46,407 nt of DNA, taken from the NCBI GenBank assembly GCA_014904845.1, contig MU119559.1, forward strand, positions 1 through 46,407, in the 5' to 3' direction. How positions within the stretch are numbered: position 1 is the stretch's first letter; each line of letters opens with the position of its first letter. Of this stretch, positions 21,186 through 30,862 are shown piece by piece. The position numbers and the translations under genes were made by a program. Under the pieces are notes generated by a model. It did not search any database, was not told the DNA's origin, and saw only the letters and a list, made by a program, of their open reading frames with translations. The DNA is from Acephala macrosclerotiorum. Its lineage: Eukaryota; Ascomycota; Leotiomycetes; Helotiales; Mollisiaceae.

Positions 21186-21671
21186 TTCAAGTGCGCTGCC
21201 TCTTCGAGCTTAGTTTACCCACTTTGGGGATGGTGCTATGCGCCGCGCTTACCTGAGCCGCGGCTTTTGACGGATTTCTTAGCTGAGTTCTGACTCATCC
21301 TGCCGCCTAATCCTCCTTTATTTTGGTACCCTCCGCTCTCCTGGCCCGGACAATTCTGAAACCTTGTACTGAATTCTAGGTTTCTTACACATCACTAGAA
21401 CCACACTGTTCAGCATATTCAGTGAACAGTCTTCTTAACGAACTTCTTCGACTCTTCAATTCTACCTCCTACAACGCAAAATTGAGCTACCTCCAAAGAA
21501 TCAGGCTCTACTTGCAACCAAGACCAACTTATCCGGTCTCAAATCTACTAGCACCCGATCTCGTCAAACTAGTGCAGTCTTCATCAGGCATCCTCTAAGA
21601 TCTCGTCTCTTTAGAATCCATTTCTCCAGTTTTATTTTTGCCGTCTGGAGCGTTTCTTTGATCACCTTAAA
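21186..21671. promoter_or_regulatory. Upstream region of HET gene 1
   Basis: GC returns to normal at the repeat edge. The first 120 bp contain a CCTGAGCCGCGGCT patch near 21254, the reverse complement of a motif at 25610. The remainder is a CT-rich, probably transcribed leader with TTCTTCGACTC-type pyrimidine runs before the ATG at 21672. Confidence 0.4.
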
Positions 21672-23591
21672 ATGGTTTCGGGGATATACAGCTCCCTCGC
21701 CTCCGAGAAGAGCGAGATACGTTTGCTCACAATCCAGCCTTCACTTATCTCATCTTCCCCGCTGCGTTGCAGATTGCGACAAGTCCCGTTGACCGATTCG
21801 GCGAGATATCAAGCTCTCTCGTATGTATGGGGTGACCAGGCCACAAAGTACTTGATAACCATCAACGGAGAGAACTTTGAAGTGGGCATGAACCTGAATT
21901 CGGCCCTTCGTCGTCTGCGGCGCAAGTTCACAAAAGTTACTCTCTGGTGTGATGCAATTTGCATCAATCAGGAGGATATACCCGAACGAGGCCATCAGAT
22001 CCGTCGAATGCGCGATATTTACGGATATGCGCAACAAGTTATAATCTGGCTGGGCGAAGAGGAAAAGGAGAGCAGGTTGGCCTTGAAAAACATACAACTT
22101 TGGAGTAATATGTTTGCTTCAAGCTTCGTGGAGGAGCCTGCTTCACTGCTTAATGGGAAATCCATCACAACGTTGTTCAATCCTGCTATGTGGGCTGCGA
22201 CCAGCAGCCTATTCCAAAGACGTTGGTGGCGTAGAGTTTGGGTATTCCAGGAAGTCGTCGTTTCTCGTTCTGCTGTTCTTGTGTGCGGATCAAACAGCTG
22301 TAGCTGGCTTGCACTCCTTCGTGCTAGAGCAGTTTGGGATATGCTTAAGACTCCCGAATATCTGCAATGCCTTACGGAAGACCACATAGGGATGTTATCC
22401 AACTGCGATTTTAACGTCTCAATTCCAATGTTTGTTATGCAAGCGAACATAGCGCAACCGTTTGGGGTTGGCCTATTGAGCCTGATTCGACTCATGAACA
22501 GATTCGAGGCGACTGATCCTCGTGATAGACTGTATGCGTTACTAGGAGTATACCCTGTTATGGATGTCGAAATCGAGCCGAATTACGAGAAGTCCGTTTC
22601 CGAAGTATATACTGACTTCGTATCTACGTTCTTGCGAGATAAGCGTCGACTGTCCCCTCTTGGAGGTGCCGGAGTTGGAAATCCTAGACCACAGCCCATC
22701 ATAAACCTCCCATCTTGGGTGCCAGATCTGAGAAATCTCTCAATGGTGGATGAATATAGTTCTTTTGCTGCGGCGGGTCCGACAGATGCCGTGGCTACTA
22801 TCTCGGACTCGAGATTCCTTTCAGCGCAAGGTGTAATCTGTGGTACCATAGAACAACTCGAGCCATGGGTTCCAGACGACTATCTTGGAAAGACTACTTG
22901 GGTAGAACTTATTCTATCTCAAGGTCGATCGCTCCATCCAACAGGTATACCGCAGATTCAAGCCTATTTCAGAACTTTGATCTGTGACTCTTCTAAATTT
23001 GCGCTTTGTCAAACTGACTTTCGGGGCTGCCAAGAGACCGACGATTTTTATGACCTTGCTTGCGGTTTCTTATACATCTTGGGCTCTCTACTGCCCCAGC
23101 GAAGTCAAGTCAAACTCAAGTCCCGCCGCATTCCCCAAGAAAGACTCGAGAAACTAGAGGACTTCAACGATTATGTTTACACGTATGCGCTTTGGGAAGG
23201 AGTTATCCCTAGTCCAACATCAGAGGAGTCTATTCTTGAATCGTTCCTTGGTCCAATAGAGTCAGAACGCCGCCTTCAGTGGCCCCAAATCACTGAACCC
23301 AAGAAAGGTAGCGACTGCCGTCTGTTTTTTGCGCACGCTATGACAAATGGTTGCAAGGATAGAAGCTTTTTTCTTACAAAGGAAGGGTATATGGGCCTTG
23401 TTCCTCCTGGAACCAAAGAAAATGATTTGCTTTGCATCCTTTCGGGATGTGAATTGCCCCTTGTAATTCGACCGCTGGCTGGCCAGTATCTTCTTATTGG
23501 CTCGTGCTACATTTACGGGATGATGCATGGTGAGATTATGAAGGATGTACGGGATGGGAGACTCCATTTTCAAACGCTCCAATTCCAATGA
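21672..23591 (+). CDS. Heterokaryon incompatibility (HET) domain protein 1
   Basis: A 639-residue single-exon HET protein. The N-terminal HET domain has the classic blocks YQALSYVWGD at residues 46-55, LNSALRRLR at 75-83, LWCDAICINQEDIPERGHQI at 91-110 and RMRDIYGYAQQVIIWLGEE at 112-130. RRWWRRVWVFQEVVVS and the ATDPRDRLYALLGV block follow further on. The C-terminus ends with LPLVIRPLAGQYLLIGSCYI and a short tail typical of the Het-6/Het-E-type fungal clade. HET proteins trigger cell death when genetically different hyphae fuse. There are no stops, frameshifts or RIP-like bias although it lies between two copies of a RIP-degraded repeat. Its recognition partner cannot be told from sequence. 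Confidence 0.93.
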   Translation: MVSGIYSSLASEKSEIRLLTIQPSLISSSPLRCRLRQVPLTDSARYQALSYVWGDQATKYLITINGENFEVGMNLNSALRRLRRKFTKVTLWCDAICINQEDIPERGHQIRRMRDIYGYAQQVIIWLGEEEKESRLALKNIQLWSNMFASSFVEEPASLLNGKSITTLFNPAMWAATSSLFQRRWWRRVWVFQEVVVSRSAVLVCGSNSCSWLALLRARAVWDMLKTPEYLQCLTEDHIGMLSNCDFNVSIPMFVMQANIAQPFGVGLLSLIRLMNRFEATDPRDRLYALLGVYPVMDVEIEPNYEKSVSEVYTDFVSTFLRDKRRLSPLGGAGVGNPRPQPIINLPSWVPDLRNLSMVDEYSSFAAAGPTDAVATISDSRFLSAQGVICGTIEQLEPWVPDDYLGKTTWVELILSQGRSLHPTGIPQIQAYFRTLICDSSKFALCQTDFRGCQETDDFYDLACGFLYILGSLLPQRSQVKLKSRRIPQERLEKLEDFNDYVYTYALWEGVIPSPTSEESILESFLGPIESERRLQWPQITEPKKGSDCRLFFAHAMTNGCKDRSFFLTKEGYMGLVPPGTKENDLLCILSGCELPLVIRPLAGQYLLIGSCYIYGMMHGEIMKDVRDGRLHFQTLQFQ

Positions 23592-23960
23592 AGGTCTGGA
23601 AACGGGAATATAGGGAGTGAGGATCGTATTGAATTGATTGCCATACTCAAACACGGGGGAAACAAAGAAGAGGAAAGAGAGAGTGAAGAAATAGAGGCGG
23701 GATGCAAAAGCAGCTCCGACTTCGAAATTGATTGCTTTTTCCTGGTCAGCAAAATCGTTTTTACCTGCAAATTATCCCATACATTTCGAGCATTTGTTCT
23801 AACCTAATTGCCATGCTAGCTTGGGGAGTGTTAGGACAAATCCTATGCTCAGATAATTGCTGAGTTGGGACAAATTTTGGTTTGGGACAGTGGTCGCATA
23901 AAACAGCGACCAAACCCGCCGAATTAGGCGACTAACGCACTTGAATCTTGCATTTAGCTG
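23592..23960. other. 3' flank of HET gene 1 with dispersed repeat A
   Basis: After the HET gene comes about 300 bp without coding signal. 23893-23957 is a 65-bp sequence starting GTCGCATAAAACAGCGACCA that recurs at 28533-28597 (listed separately). Confidence 0.5.
23893..23957 (+). repeat. Dispersed direct repeat, copy A
   Basis: It begins GTCGCATAAAACAGCGACCA and ends TCTTGCATTTA. It matches 28533-28597 at about 84 percent by hand alignment, same orientation. The first 21 bases are identical, and GTCGC...GCGAC within them can pair as a small hairpin. It sits at the edge of the second RIP block, so it may be a terminal piece of a transposon. Confidence 0.8.
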
Positions 23961-24830
23961 TAAAAGTAGTAATATTGTTATTGTTTTATAATAAAATAAA
24001 AAACGAAATAATTAAAATGGAAATTGTAATTAAAAGTTAAATAAAAAAATGCATTATAAAGTAAAATATTAAAAATAAAAACGTTAAATAAAAAAGCGAA
24101 ATATTATATAAACTATTACTTAAAAATTATAAAAAAATAAATAAAAATTCAAATTAAATAATAATATTTTTATTTTATATTTTTAAATTTTTTTATTTAT
24201 TAATTAAAAAAAGTTTTTAATTAAGTATTTTCATTTGCAATTAAGTTTATTAAAAGTAAAAATAACAAAAAAAGTAATTTAAAGTTTAATATAATATAAT
24301 AAATTAAAAATTTTTATTTTTTATTTTCTATTTATATTTATATACTTGTCTACGCTTATTATATTTATATACGAAAATTTATTTAAATTAAACTTTTGAT
24401 TTTAAAATAATTTTTTTTATTCTCGTTTTTTTAATATTAATATTTAAAAAAAATAAACTTAAAAATACGTTTAAAATATATTTAATAATTTTTTTTTAAA
24501 TTAGTTTAAAGTATTTCGAAAAATAAAACTTTTATAAATACTTGAAATTTTCTTGAATAGTTTTAATTCTTAGTTTCAACTTTTACAAGTTTTCAAATAA
24601 TTTTAAACTTTGTTTTTTTAACTTTTATAAGTATTTAAAATCTTTTTAAATAGTATTAATCTTTGATTTTAATTTTCACAAAAGTATACGAAAGCTTATT
24701 TACTCCTTTTACGTAGTTTTAAAGTTTTTATAAAAGTTATAAAACCTTTGCAAAGACTTAAAGTAGATATTTTCAAGTTCTATAATTGGTTCTTTAAAAA
24801 GTCTAGAGTGAAAGTCTGGAGCACTGCTTT
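23961..24830 (+). repeat. RIP-degraded dispersed repeat, copy 2
   Basis: An AT-rich block homologous to 20555-21185 over its right 640 bp. It retains more C and G than copy 1 (for example TTGTCTACGCTTATT against TCGTTTACGTTTATA), so it has been less heavily mutated or is younger. Copy 1 and copy 2 are in direct orientation and flank HET gene 1. No open frame is credible. Confidence 0.78.
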
Positions 24831-24835
24831 CGTAG

Positions 24836-25555
24836 GGGTTCTACTACTCCAGAATCACCGATCAAAACCCGTTCCATAAGTACGAACACTAGCTACACAA
24901 CTACACCTGTCTCCTCAACTTTATCTCCCTCGCCACTTCCCTCCCAGCCGGTCGGCCCCCCAAACCCAATCTCACAAAGCCACTGACGGAACATGGCTTT
25001 ATCATCGGCCTCTACAAAGGCCATGCTGATCCCTTCTCTAGACCGAATCAATGGGGAGAAGCTAGATATTTCCTCCCCGACTCTTCCATCCGCGGAGGAC
25101 TGGTCGAAGTAGTCAACAACGAAGACAGCGGGCTAGAAAGATTAAGGGGGTTATTAATATAGGAATTAGGGTATGGAGGCTTCGTGTACTTGGAAGACGT
25201 GTGGATGTCTGTTCTTTGTCCTGTTCATAAGGATACTGTTTAGTTCCTGCATTTCTGGGCTAAAGGACCAAAAGATAAGGATGAGCTTAGGCACGTGGAG
25301 AAGAGAGTGCGTGGTAGGTTGAGAGGTCATCTGGGCTTCGTGGAAGATCATTTTACTATCAGGTTTAACGAGATGATGGGGATCACGAGTGAAGGAAGAA
25401 ACCAAGTACGCACGCTGCGCGAGCAAATGTGCCGATGTAGGGACGAGAGTTTGGAAGCAATCGAGAAGAGGGGAGCAAAAATGGATCCGGGCAGAGGAAA
25501 CTGTAGCTGGGGCACACAGGAGGCCAAAATGGGTGTCGCATTGTGCGCAGGCTGA
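24836..25555 (+). pseudogene. Decayed gene of unknown function with three TAG stops
   Basis: One frame (codons from 24836) stays protein-like for about 240 codons, interrupted only by TAG at 24890, 25160 and 25241. Coding-like words include FYYSRITDQNPFHKYEH, LHNYTCLLNFISLATSLPAG, HGFIIGLYKGHADPFSRP, GLVEVVNNEDSGLERLRGLL, YGGFVYLEDVWMSV, FLHFWAKGPKDKDELRHVEK and LGFVEDHFTIRFNEMMGI. I do not recognise the family. All three stops are TAG, which arises from CAG or TGG by a single CpA to TpA change, as RIP makes. The block begins directly at the edge of the RIP-degraded repeat, so RIP spreading into a neighbouring gene is a simple explanation. Confidence 0.6.
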
Positions 25556-25670
25556 CTCAGGGTGTGCTCAGGATGCTCAGGCTCTGCTCAGGCAGGCTCA
25601 GGCATAATCACCCGCGGCTCAGGTATGCTCACCCTCAGCTCAGGATAAAGCAGCTGCTGCTCACGTCCGC
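25549..25670. repeat. CTCAGG-rich degenerate repeat patch
   Basis: GCTCAGG or close variants occur about eight times in 120 bp (TGTGCTCAGGATGCTCAGGC, CTGCTCAGGCAGGCTCAGGC, CGCGGCTCAGGTATGCTCAC, CCTCAGCTCAGG). Spacing is irregular, about 9-20 bp. Related patches lie near 15600-15720 and, inverted, near 21254. Function unknown. Confidence 0.6.
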
Positions 25671-25823
25671 GGACTGAAGCGGAACCAGCGAAACAGAAAA
25701 TTAATCCTGAGTCTATGGGTATCCAAGAGCTATAGAAAGTGATAGGATTGTCTCGTAGGGAATTTGGTTTTCGAACTACGTCTTAAGTCAAAATTTCTAC
25801 CGCAATATTCAAAGAACTACATT

Positions 25824-27908
25824 CTAATATATACGGATTGTGTGGTGGCCAGTTTTGTGATCGTACTCTTTGCATGGCACACTCTCAGACATGGCGCCTT
25901 CCTTCAGGATTAGGAACAAAGACTCATCGTTATACCAAGCATAGCTTACCCGCTTATAATGCCCCCGAGTTCCCGGTAAATACTCCAAAATAAGGCCCTC
26001 TCCGTGTCGGTGTCCGCTTTGGCGAATATTTATGTAATATTTGCATCCAGATACATCTTCTGTATCGCTATCCTCTGTATCATCATCTTCTGCATCGTCG
26101 TCTTCTGCGTCGTCATCTTCTATATCATCATCTGGAAAGAACAACCACTCTTCGGACAGATGGCGGTTATTTACATATCTGATATAAGCACACCCATGTG
26201 AAAAAGTGTTTACTGTGACAATGGCCATCAACGCACTGATGGTAATATATCCGCCCGTCACCATACCAGTTGTATTGGTTTCGATCGACACGTCCAAAAC
26301 TGTCGCAACAATGTCGGAATCCGAGATATCGCTGGGGGCAGTGATTTCGCCATCTAGGGGTATCCATGAAAAAGACGGCCCGCGATATTCCTTCGGTCGA
26401 ATAAACTTTGATAATTTGCCCTGATACCATAATAACTGAGAAGGTAGATAACGTCTCCACATGCCGACAACGTGCTCGTCTTGAAGAATCCTCTTAAACC
26501 TCTCTGCTATACCGGAAATCGCAGCGAGCTTGTCCTCCGGTTTCGTAAGAAGGCCCCGAGAGTAGCTTTCAATAACGTACTGCCATTTGGCATACACCCA
26601 GAGTCGCTTGTCCTGTGGTTCAGGGTGATTGATGTAGTCAACAGGCGGTCCCTCAATCATTGGGTCAAGTCGTTTGAAGTTAAAGTAACTCGCATCTGGA
26701 GCGTCGTCTAGCAGTCCATGTGGAAATTTTTCTGCAGCATTTAATTCGCGGCATTCCCACAACATTTGTTCCTTCCCAAAATGCACGTTGCGGAGAGCTA
26801 GAAGTCGCTCCTGACATACCCATGCTCTTCGATTGAGTGGCGCGTATGATACAGAATATTCCCAGAAGTCTCCATTCAGAAGCTCGTAAGCCGTGCCCGG
26901 TTTGTCAACCATGGAATATGAACTAGATAGGGCTGTAAGACACGCGGGTCTTGTTGAAAGAAGAGACCCTTGGAACCGTCCTCGGCCGCAGTAGCAGCAA
27001 TGCTGCAAAATCCATTAGCATACACCTCGTGCATCATCGTAGACTCGCGATGCCAGTCATCTTCATCATCTTGGATGATACAAAGGGAGTCTATCCATAT
27101 GTAACGCATATGAAGTTTTTTGGCGACAAGAACTACATCTTGAAAGGTTTTCGGTAGGGTATGAAGTGCAATATCTTTCTTCAACTCGTGCATGTTGTTT
27201 TTAAGCAGTCGGAGTGGTTGCTGTTCTTTTCCCCAGCAGTGGCTCAATGTCACGTACTTTTCACTTCGGGCCATGGACGCATCTGCTGTAACAACCATGT
27301 TGACTAGACCGGATGTTTCATTGGCGTAGAGTAGTCTAGTAGGATACCAGTTACTATTATAGCCAATTGCGGCTGAGCAGAGTGAGTGTGATTCGTTGCA
27401 AGTCCGGATCCACTCCTCAATAAGAGTCCATGATGTTGGTGACGATGTACAAGTCTCAACATCTGCGACTACATCGGAAGACTCTGTCGCTTTATAATAT
27501 TCAGCACACGCAGAACTAGTAGCGCTTGGGGGTAGGCTTACAAGTCAAAGGTTGTATATTGAAATTCACAAAAATATCAAACTCATCTTGCATAGTTTCT
27601 ATGGTAGCTGCAAGAGACCATCTAGGAGTTCCTTCGCCCCCATGCTTTTGTATGAGCATAGCGATTTTTAGCCTGAGTGATACGGTCTCGAGAGAGGATG
27701 TTGCGTCTTGTCTGCCAGCCTGTCGCCATAAGCGCGGACATATCATGCACCCATCTAGGACCGCTGCTCGGAATTTTTCTGCTAATACATTATAACGAAG
27801 TTTGGGACCGCTTTGCACGATATCGCGATGAGAATCGGGGTTAGGGGGCCGTAGATTCGAGATGCAGGTTGAGCAATTCGTGCAAAGATGTGGCTTCGGG
27901 TTATCCAT
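25824..27908 (-). pseudogene. HET domain protein gene 2, reading frame broken twice
   Basis: From the ATG at 27908 (MDNPKPHLCTNCSTCISNLR) the coding sense continues to 25824 but changes frame twice. Break 1 is at a run of five C near 27528-27532, after PLTCKPTP; the next frame resumes as SATSSACAEYYKATESSD, LIEEWIRTCNESHSLC, PTRLLYANE and the HET core YVTLSHCWGKEQQPLRL and MRYIWIDSLCIIQDDEDDWH, SIAATAAEDGSKGLFF. Break 2 is near 26915-26940, then LLNGDFWEYSVSYAPLNRRA and WVCQERLLALRNVHFGKEQM. The tail has an acidic repeat (EDDDA units) near 26060-26140. GT-AG introns of 58 and 44 nt could repair both frames but have weak signals, and the second would remove conserved residues. So either it is dead by two one-base indels, or the assembly has errors, or it is oddly spliced. 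Confidence 0.7.
26050..26142 (-). repeat. Acidic 15-nt coding tandem repeat in HET gene 2
   Basis: On the minus strand the units encode EDDDA, EDDDA, EDDDT and related ED-rich words. Seen on the + strand as repeated GCATCGTCGTCTTCT-like units. Such in-frame repeats expand and contract easily. Confidence 0.6.
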
Positions 27909-28416
27909 AAGCGTCGATAAGGAAGAGAATCAGATATGGGATACAGTGAAAGAGATTGTTGGGGTGGTAATACTCGTTAACGAAAAGTCTTGTCGAGAGA
28001 GGAGAGAATAAGGTAAGTTTAAAGTGTTGATAGCAATGATAGACGTTACCTAGGGTGGTCCAATGAGGTCAGGGCACGTAGAGCGCACACGTGCAAGCAA
28101 GCGATAGGCGCGGTCACTAGATGCGCTTTCCTCTCCTATGCCTCTTATCTGAAGATGAGGAAGTTATTTTGAGTCGCATCCGCGATGTGAAATGGCAAAA
28201 GATGCCATAAGTAAAAACTGTTGAAAAACCAAGGCGTAGCGCGGAACGAATTTAGTGAAGAGCATTAATACCCGATTCTCCCTTAAGCGGCGGGAGAGTA
28301 ATGTCATGGACCGTGCTAGTGGACGATAGGCTCAGTAAGCAGTAAAGGTAAAGCTGATACGGTCTAAGGCATTAAATCACGTGATGGAGTCTTAATAGCG
28401 TATAAAAACGAAATTG

Positions 28417-28475
28417 TGTGTACAAAATCAATAATGCGTACAAACCAGACAATATGCACAAACCTGATAATGTGT
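28417..28475. repeat. Degenerate ~20-bp tandem repeat
   Basis: Three units share the pattern G(T/C)(G)TACAAA-CC/AT-A-AATAT/G: GTGTACAAAATCAATAAT, GCGTACAAACCAGACAATAT and GCACAAACCTGATAATGTGT. A fourth partial unit may follow. It is noncoding as far as I can see. Confidence 0.6.
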
Positions 28476-28532
28476 GCATTGGATGATCCTTACTTAATAT
28501 TTTGGATCACCAAATCCGAGCGTTGGGATAAT

Positions 28533-28597
28533 CGTCGCATAAAACAGCGACCAAGCTCATTGAATTTGGCGGCCAACGCACCGGAATCTTGCATTTA
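28533..28597 (+). repeat. Dispersed direct repeat, copy B
   Basis: Second copy of the 65-bp sequence at 23893-23957, same orientation, with the first 21 bases identical. The two copies bracket about 4.6 kb that includes RIP repeat copy 2, the decayed gene and HET gene 2. Confidence 0.8.
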
Positions 28598-28973
28598 CGT
28601 GGAAAGAGGGTACTTCCTTCTTCGCATCTCTTGGAGGACCGACCGAAGTTGTATCTGGAGTTTCGGCTGGATTCTTCATCTTGTGCATCATTTTTGCGCT
28701 AGTGTTTTGTCGGCAAATAGCGGTGATAGTGAGACTGTAAAGAGGTCAAGAACTGGTGTTGGGGTTTGGATAGAACCGAGAATTTTCGGGGTGAGAACAC
28801 AAAAATGAGATTGACTTCACGACCAACTCGACGAGTTGGTGGCTCGCGATTGAGAATCTTATTCGCTGTTATTGAGATGGTTCTTTGTTACATTTTTGCG
28901 GAGGGCTCACAGCTCGACATGCCAAAGCACCATTCTGCACTTTTAGTTCTCGATGTTTTCCTCCACCATGAGA

Positions 28974-29612
28974 TCATTCAAATTGCCACACTACTTCAGG
29001 CTGGATAGGAACCTCTTTGTACGCTAACAGCAGAGCAGTCATGAGATCTGTTGCAGCCGCATGATTGGTAAGAAGCTCCTTCAACCAAGATGAGACGTCC
29101 TCGTTTGTCCTGGCCTCATTGAACGCCCCCAGCATGATGCTCTGACAGAATAGCTCCAAAGACTCGTGATCACCAGGTGTGTTGCAGACATATTTAAGAA
29201 GTTCGACGAGAGGCTCCTTCAACGCTCCGCTTGCTTTGCTGATACATATGCTTACTTCTATCGACCTTCTGCAAGTACAACCAGTCTACGAAAATATCAA
29301 AGAACTCACTATCAACATCCTCCAAAGTCATGGACTGCGTCGTACCCTCAAGAAGCGTGCCATTGAAAGCGGCACGGAGGAACGGCGAATAGTGGCAGAT
29401 GATACTCTTGGGGATGGTAAATGTCTCCTGGCCGCCCTCGGGACCAGTGATGATGGTGACGAAGGTTTGTTTGCCACTGTTTTGAGCCAGGAATAGATCT
29501 CTGCTGGGGGCCATGGGACATTCAGTGCATACCGCATAGCCGGAGGCATCTTCTCTGGATTCTTTGGGCGGACCATGGATATCTCGGGTGGAGTATCCGC
29601 TGAATTGTCCAT
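28974..29612 (-). CDS. BTB/POZ-domain protein 2
   Basis: My model has exons 29612-29533, 29476-29266 and 29216-28974, giving 177 residues in phase. It starts MDNSADTPPEISMVRPKN, like the METSTDTPP start of the BTB gene at 15157, and the first intron lies at the same place before QTFVTI. The BTB core reads KQTFVTIITGPEGGQETFTI, PKSIICHYSPFLRAAFNGTL and then QSMTLEDVDSEFFDIFVDWL. The first splice site (GTATGC donor) is good; the second (GTCGAT donor, 49 nt) is weak and rests mostly on phase, so a frameshift near 29260 is the alternative. The C-terminal part (LELFCQSIMLGAFNEARTNE) differs from BTB gene 1. BTB proteins of this kind are abundant in Pezizomycotina and mostly uncharacterised. Confidence 0.6.
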
Positions 29613-30862
29613 TGTGGTTGAGGACATTGACAATGCGCTTCGGAGGTGAGTTGGGTTGAGGATGTTGCGTGTATGCACCGATCAAATCTTCTACTGTCGA
29701 GGATCAAGATACTCAGCGGGAGGCAGAAATAGAGGCTGTGCAGTACGTACTGATCAAATTCTACGGTTTTGATGATCGAGAAAGTAAAAGAAGATGTTAC
29801 GGAACGGAGTTGGTGATGATGCGTGGCAAGATATGGTCAGAGATGAACTGAGTTAAATAAAGTCTGGAGTCTCACGCTGGTACGCTAAGAGACGAGCCTA
29901 GTGTGCTTTTTGTTCAGACGAATCTGCCAGAAGTTAAAGTGCTACTAGTAAAACAGACATTGCACTTGTTGTCCATGGTCGCTTTTGCACTGTGGATCAC
30001 TTAGCCACTGGTGCCGCATTTTGCATGCAGCATTCTCAGACCTAGATAAATTTATAACGACTAATATCTCAGAGCGGGTTTTCACAACTACAAGCTCTCA
30101 GTCGCTCTCGTTGATAGTTAAAACCAACGCTCGAAGAAATGATGCGGCTGGATGTCCTCACGTGACATCAATATTTCTACTCTCAAAAATGGATGAACAA
30201 GTTTGAGTTCGATATGATAAATCTCTCTTGTCTTTTACGAGAGAGAATATATAGACCCAGATTGATTGCGTGTGTTGTCAAGGTGGTTTGCACTTCTGAC
30301 CGAACCATCAATTGCGAAAAGGGGGATGACCTCGCTTAAAAGAAACACGCAAATCATGGAATTTTGTTGCCAAGCCGAAGAGTAAAACAAGGCCCCATTG
30401 TATTCAACAACTTCTTCCAATTGAACGTTTTGAACAATTATTGAGAGGCTCCAGGCTACTTGATAACTTCAACATTTGCAGGGGATGGAGTGAAACACTT
30501 GTCCCTGAGGAGGCGACCCAAGAGCTTTAGGGTGAGGTAAGAATGGAACATCGGGGCTGTCACTTCGGAGTCACATTATGGGATACTATCATATTTATTT
30601 GGCTTGTATTGCTGCTTCGCTATAGAAGCAGAAGCGCCAAGCTCTACGCTAATACAGTACTTTCACCACTCGCACATGCTTCATGTAGCAAGTACGAGGA
30701 AACCCGAGATGCACCCATCAAAAGCAGATGAACGTCCAAGAAGGGGGATAAGCGCTGAAGTAGATACGCCGTAGGAGGTAATTGCCAATTGTCGATGCAA
30801 TGATACAAGTAAGAGGTCGGAGTGAGAAGCTGAGCCGAAGGGAAGCAGGTAACAAAGGCCAG
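29613..30862. other. Intergenic region, nothing recognised
   Basis: Right border of the accessory island and 3' space of NST1. Normal base composition and short chance frames only. I see no repeat, RNA gene or protein motif that I can support. Confidence 0.4.

Larger units (their letters stand above)
27909..28973. other. Intergenic region with repeats, no recognised gene
   Basis: Upstream of HET gene 2 and downstream of BTB gene 2. It contains a degenerate tandem of about 20 bp (28417-28475) and dispersed repeat copy B (28533-28597), both listed. Short frames on the + strand near 28600-29000 have no recognisable motif. Confidence 0.4.

Noticed and set aside
26004..26201. Hydrophobic plus-strand frame over HET gene 2
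   Set aside because: It is the reverse complement of the EDDDA acidic repeat and has no independent support.
28417..28475. CRISPR-like array
   Set aside because: Units are diverged, there are no spacers of regular length, and the window is eukaryotic.
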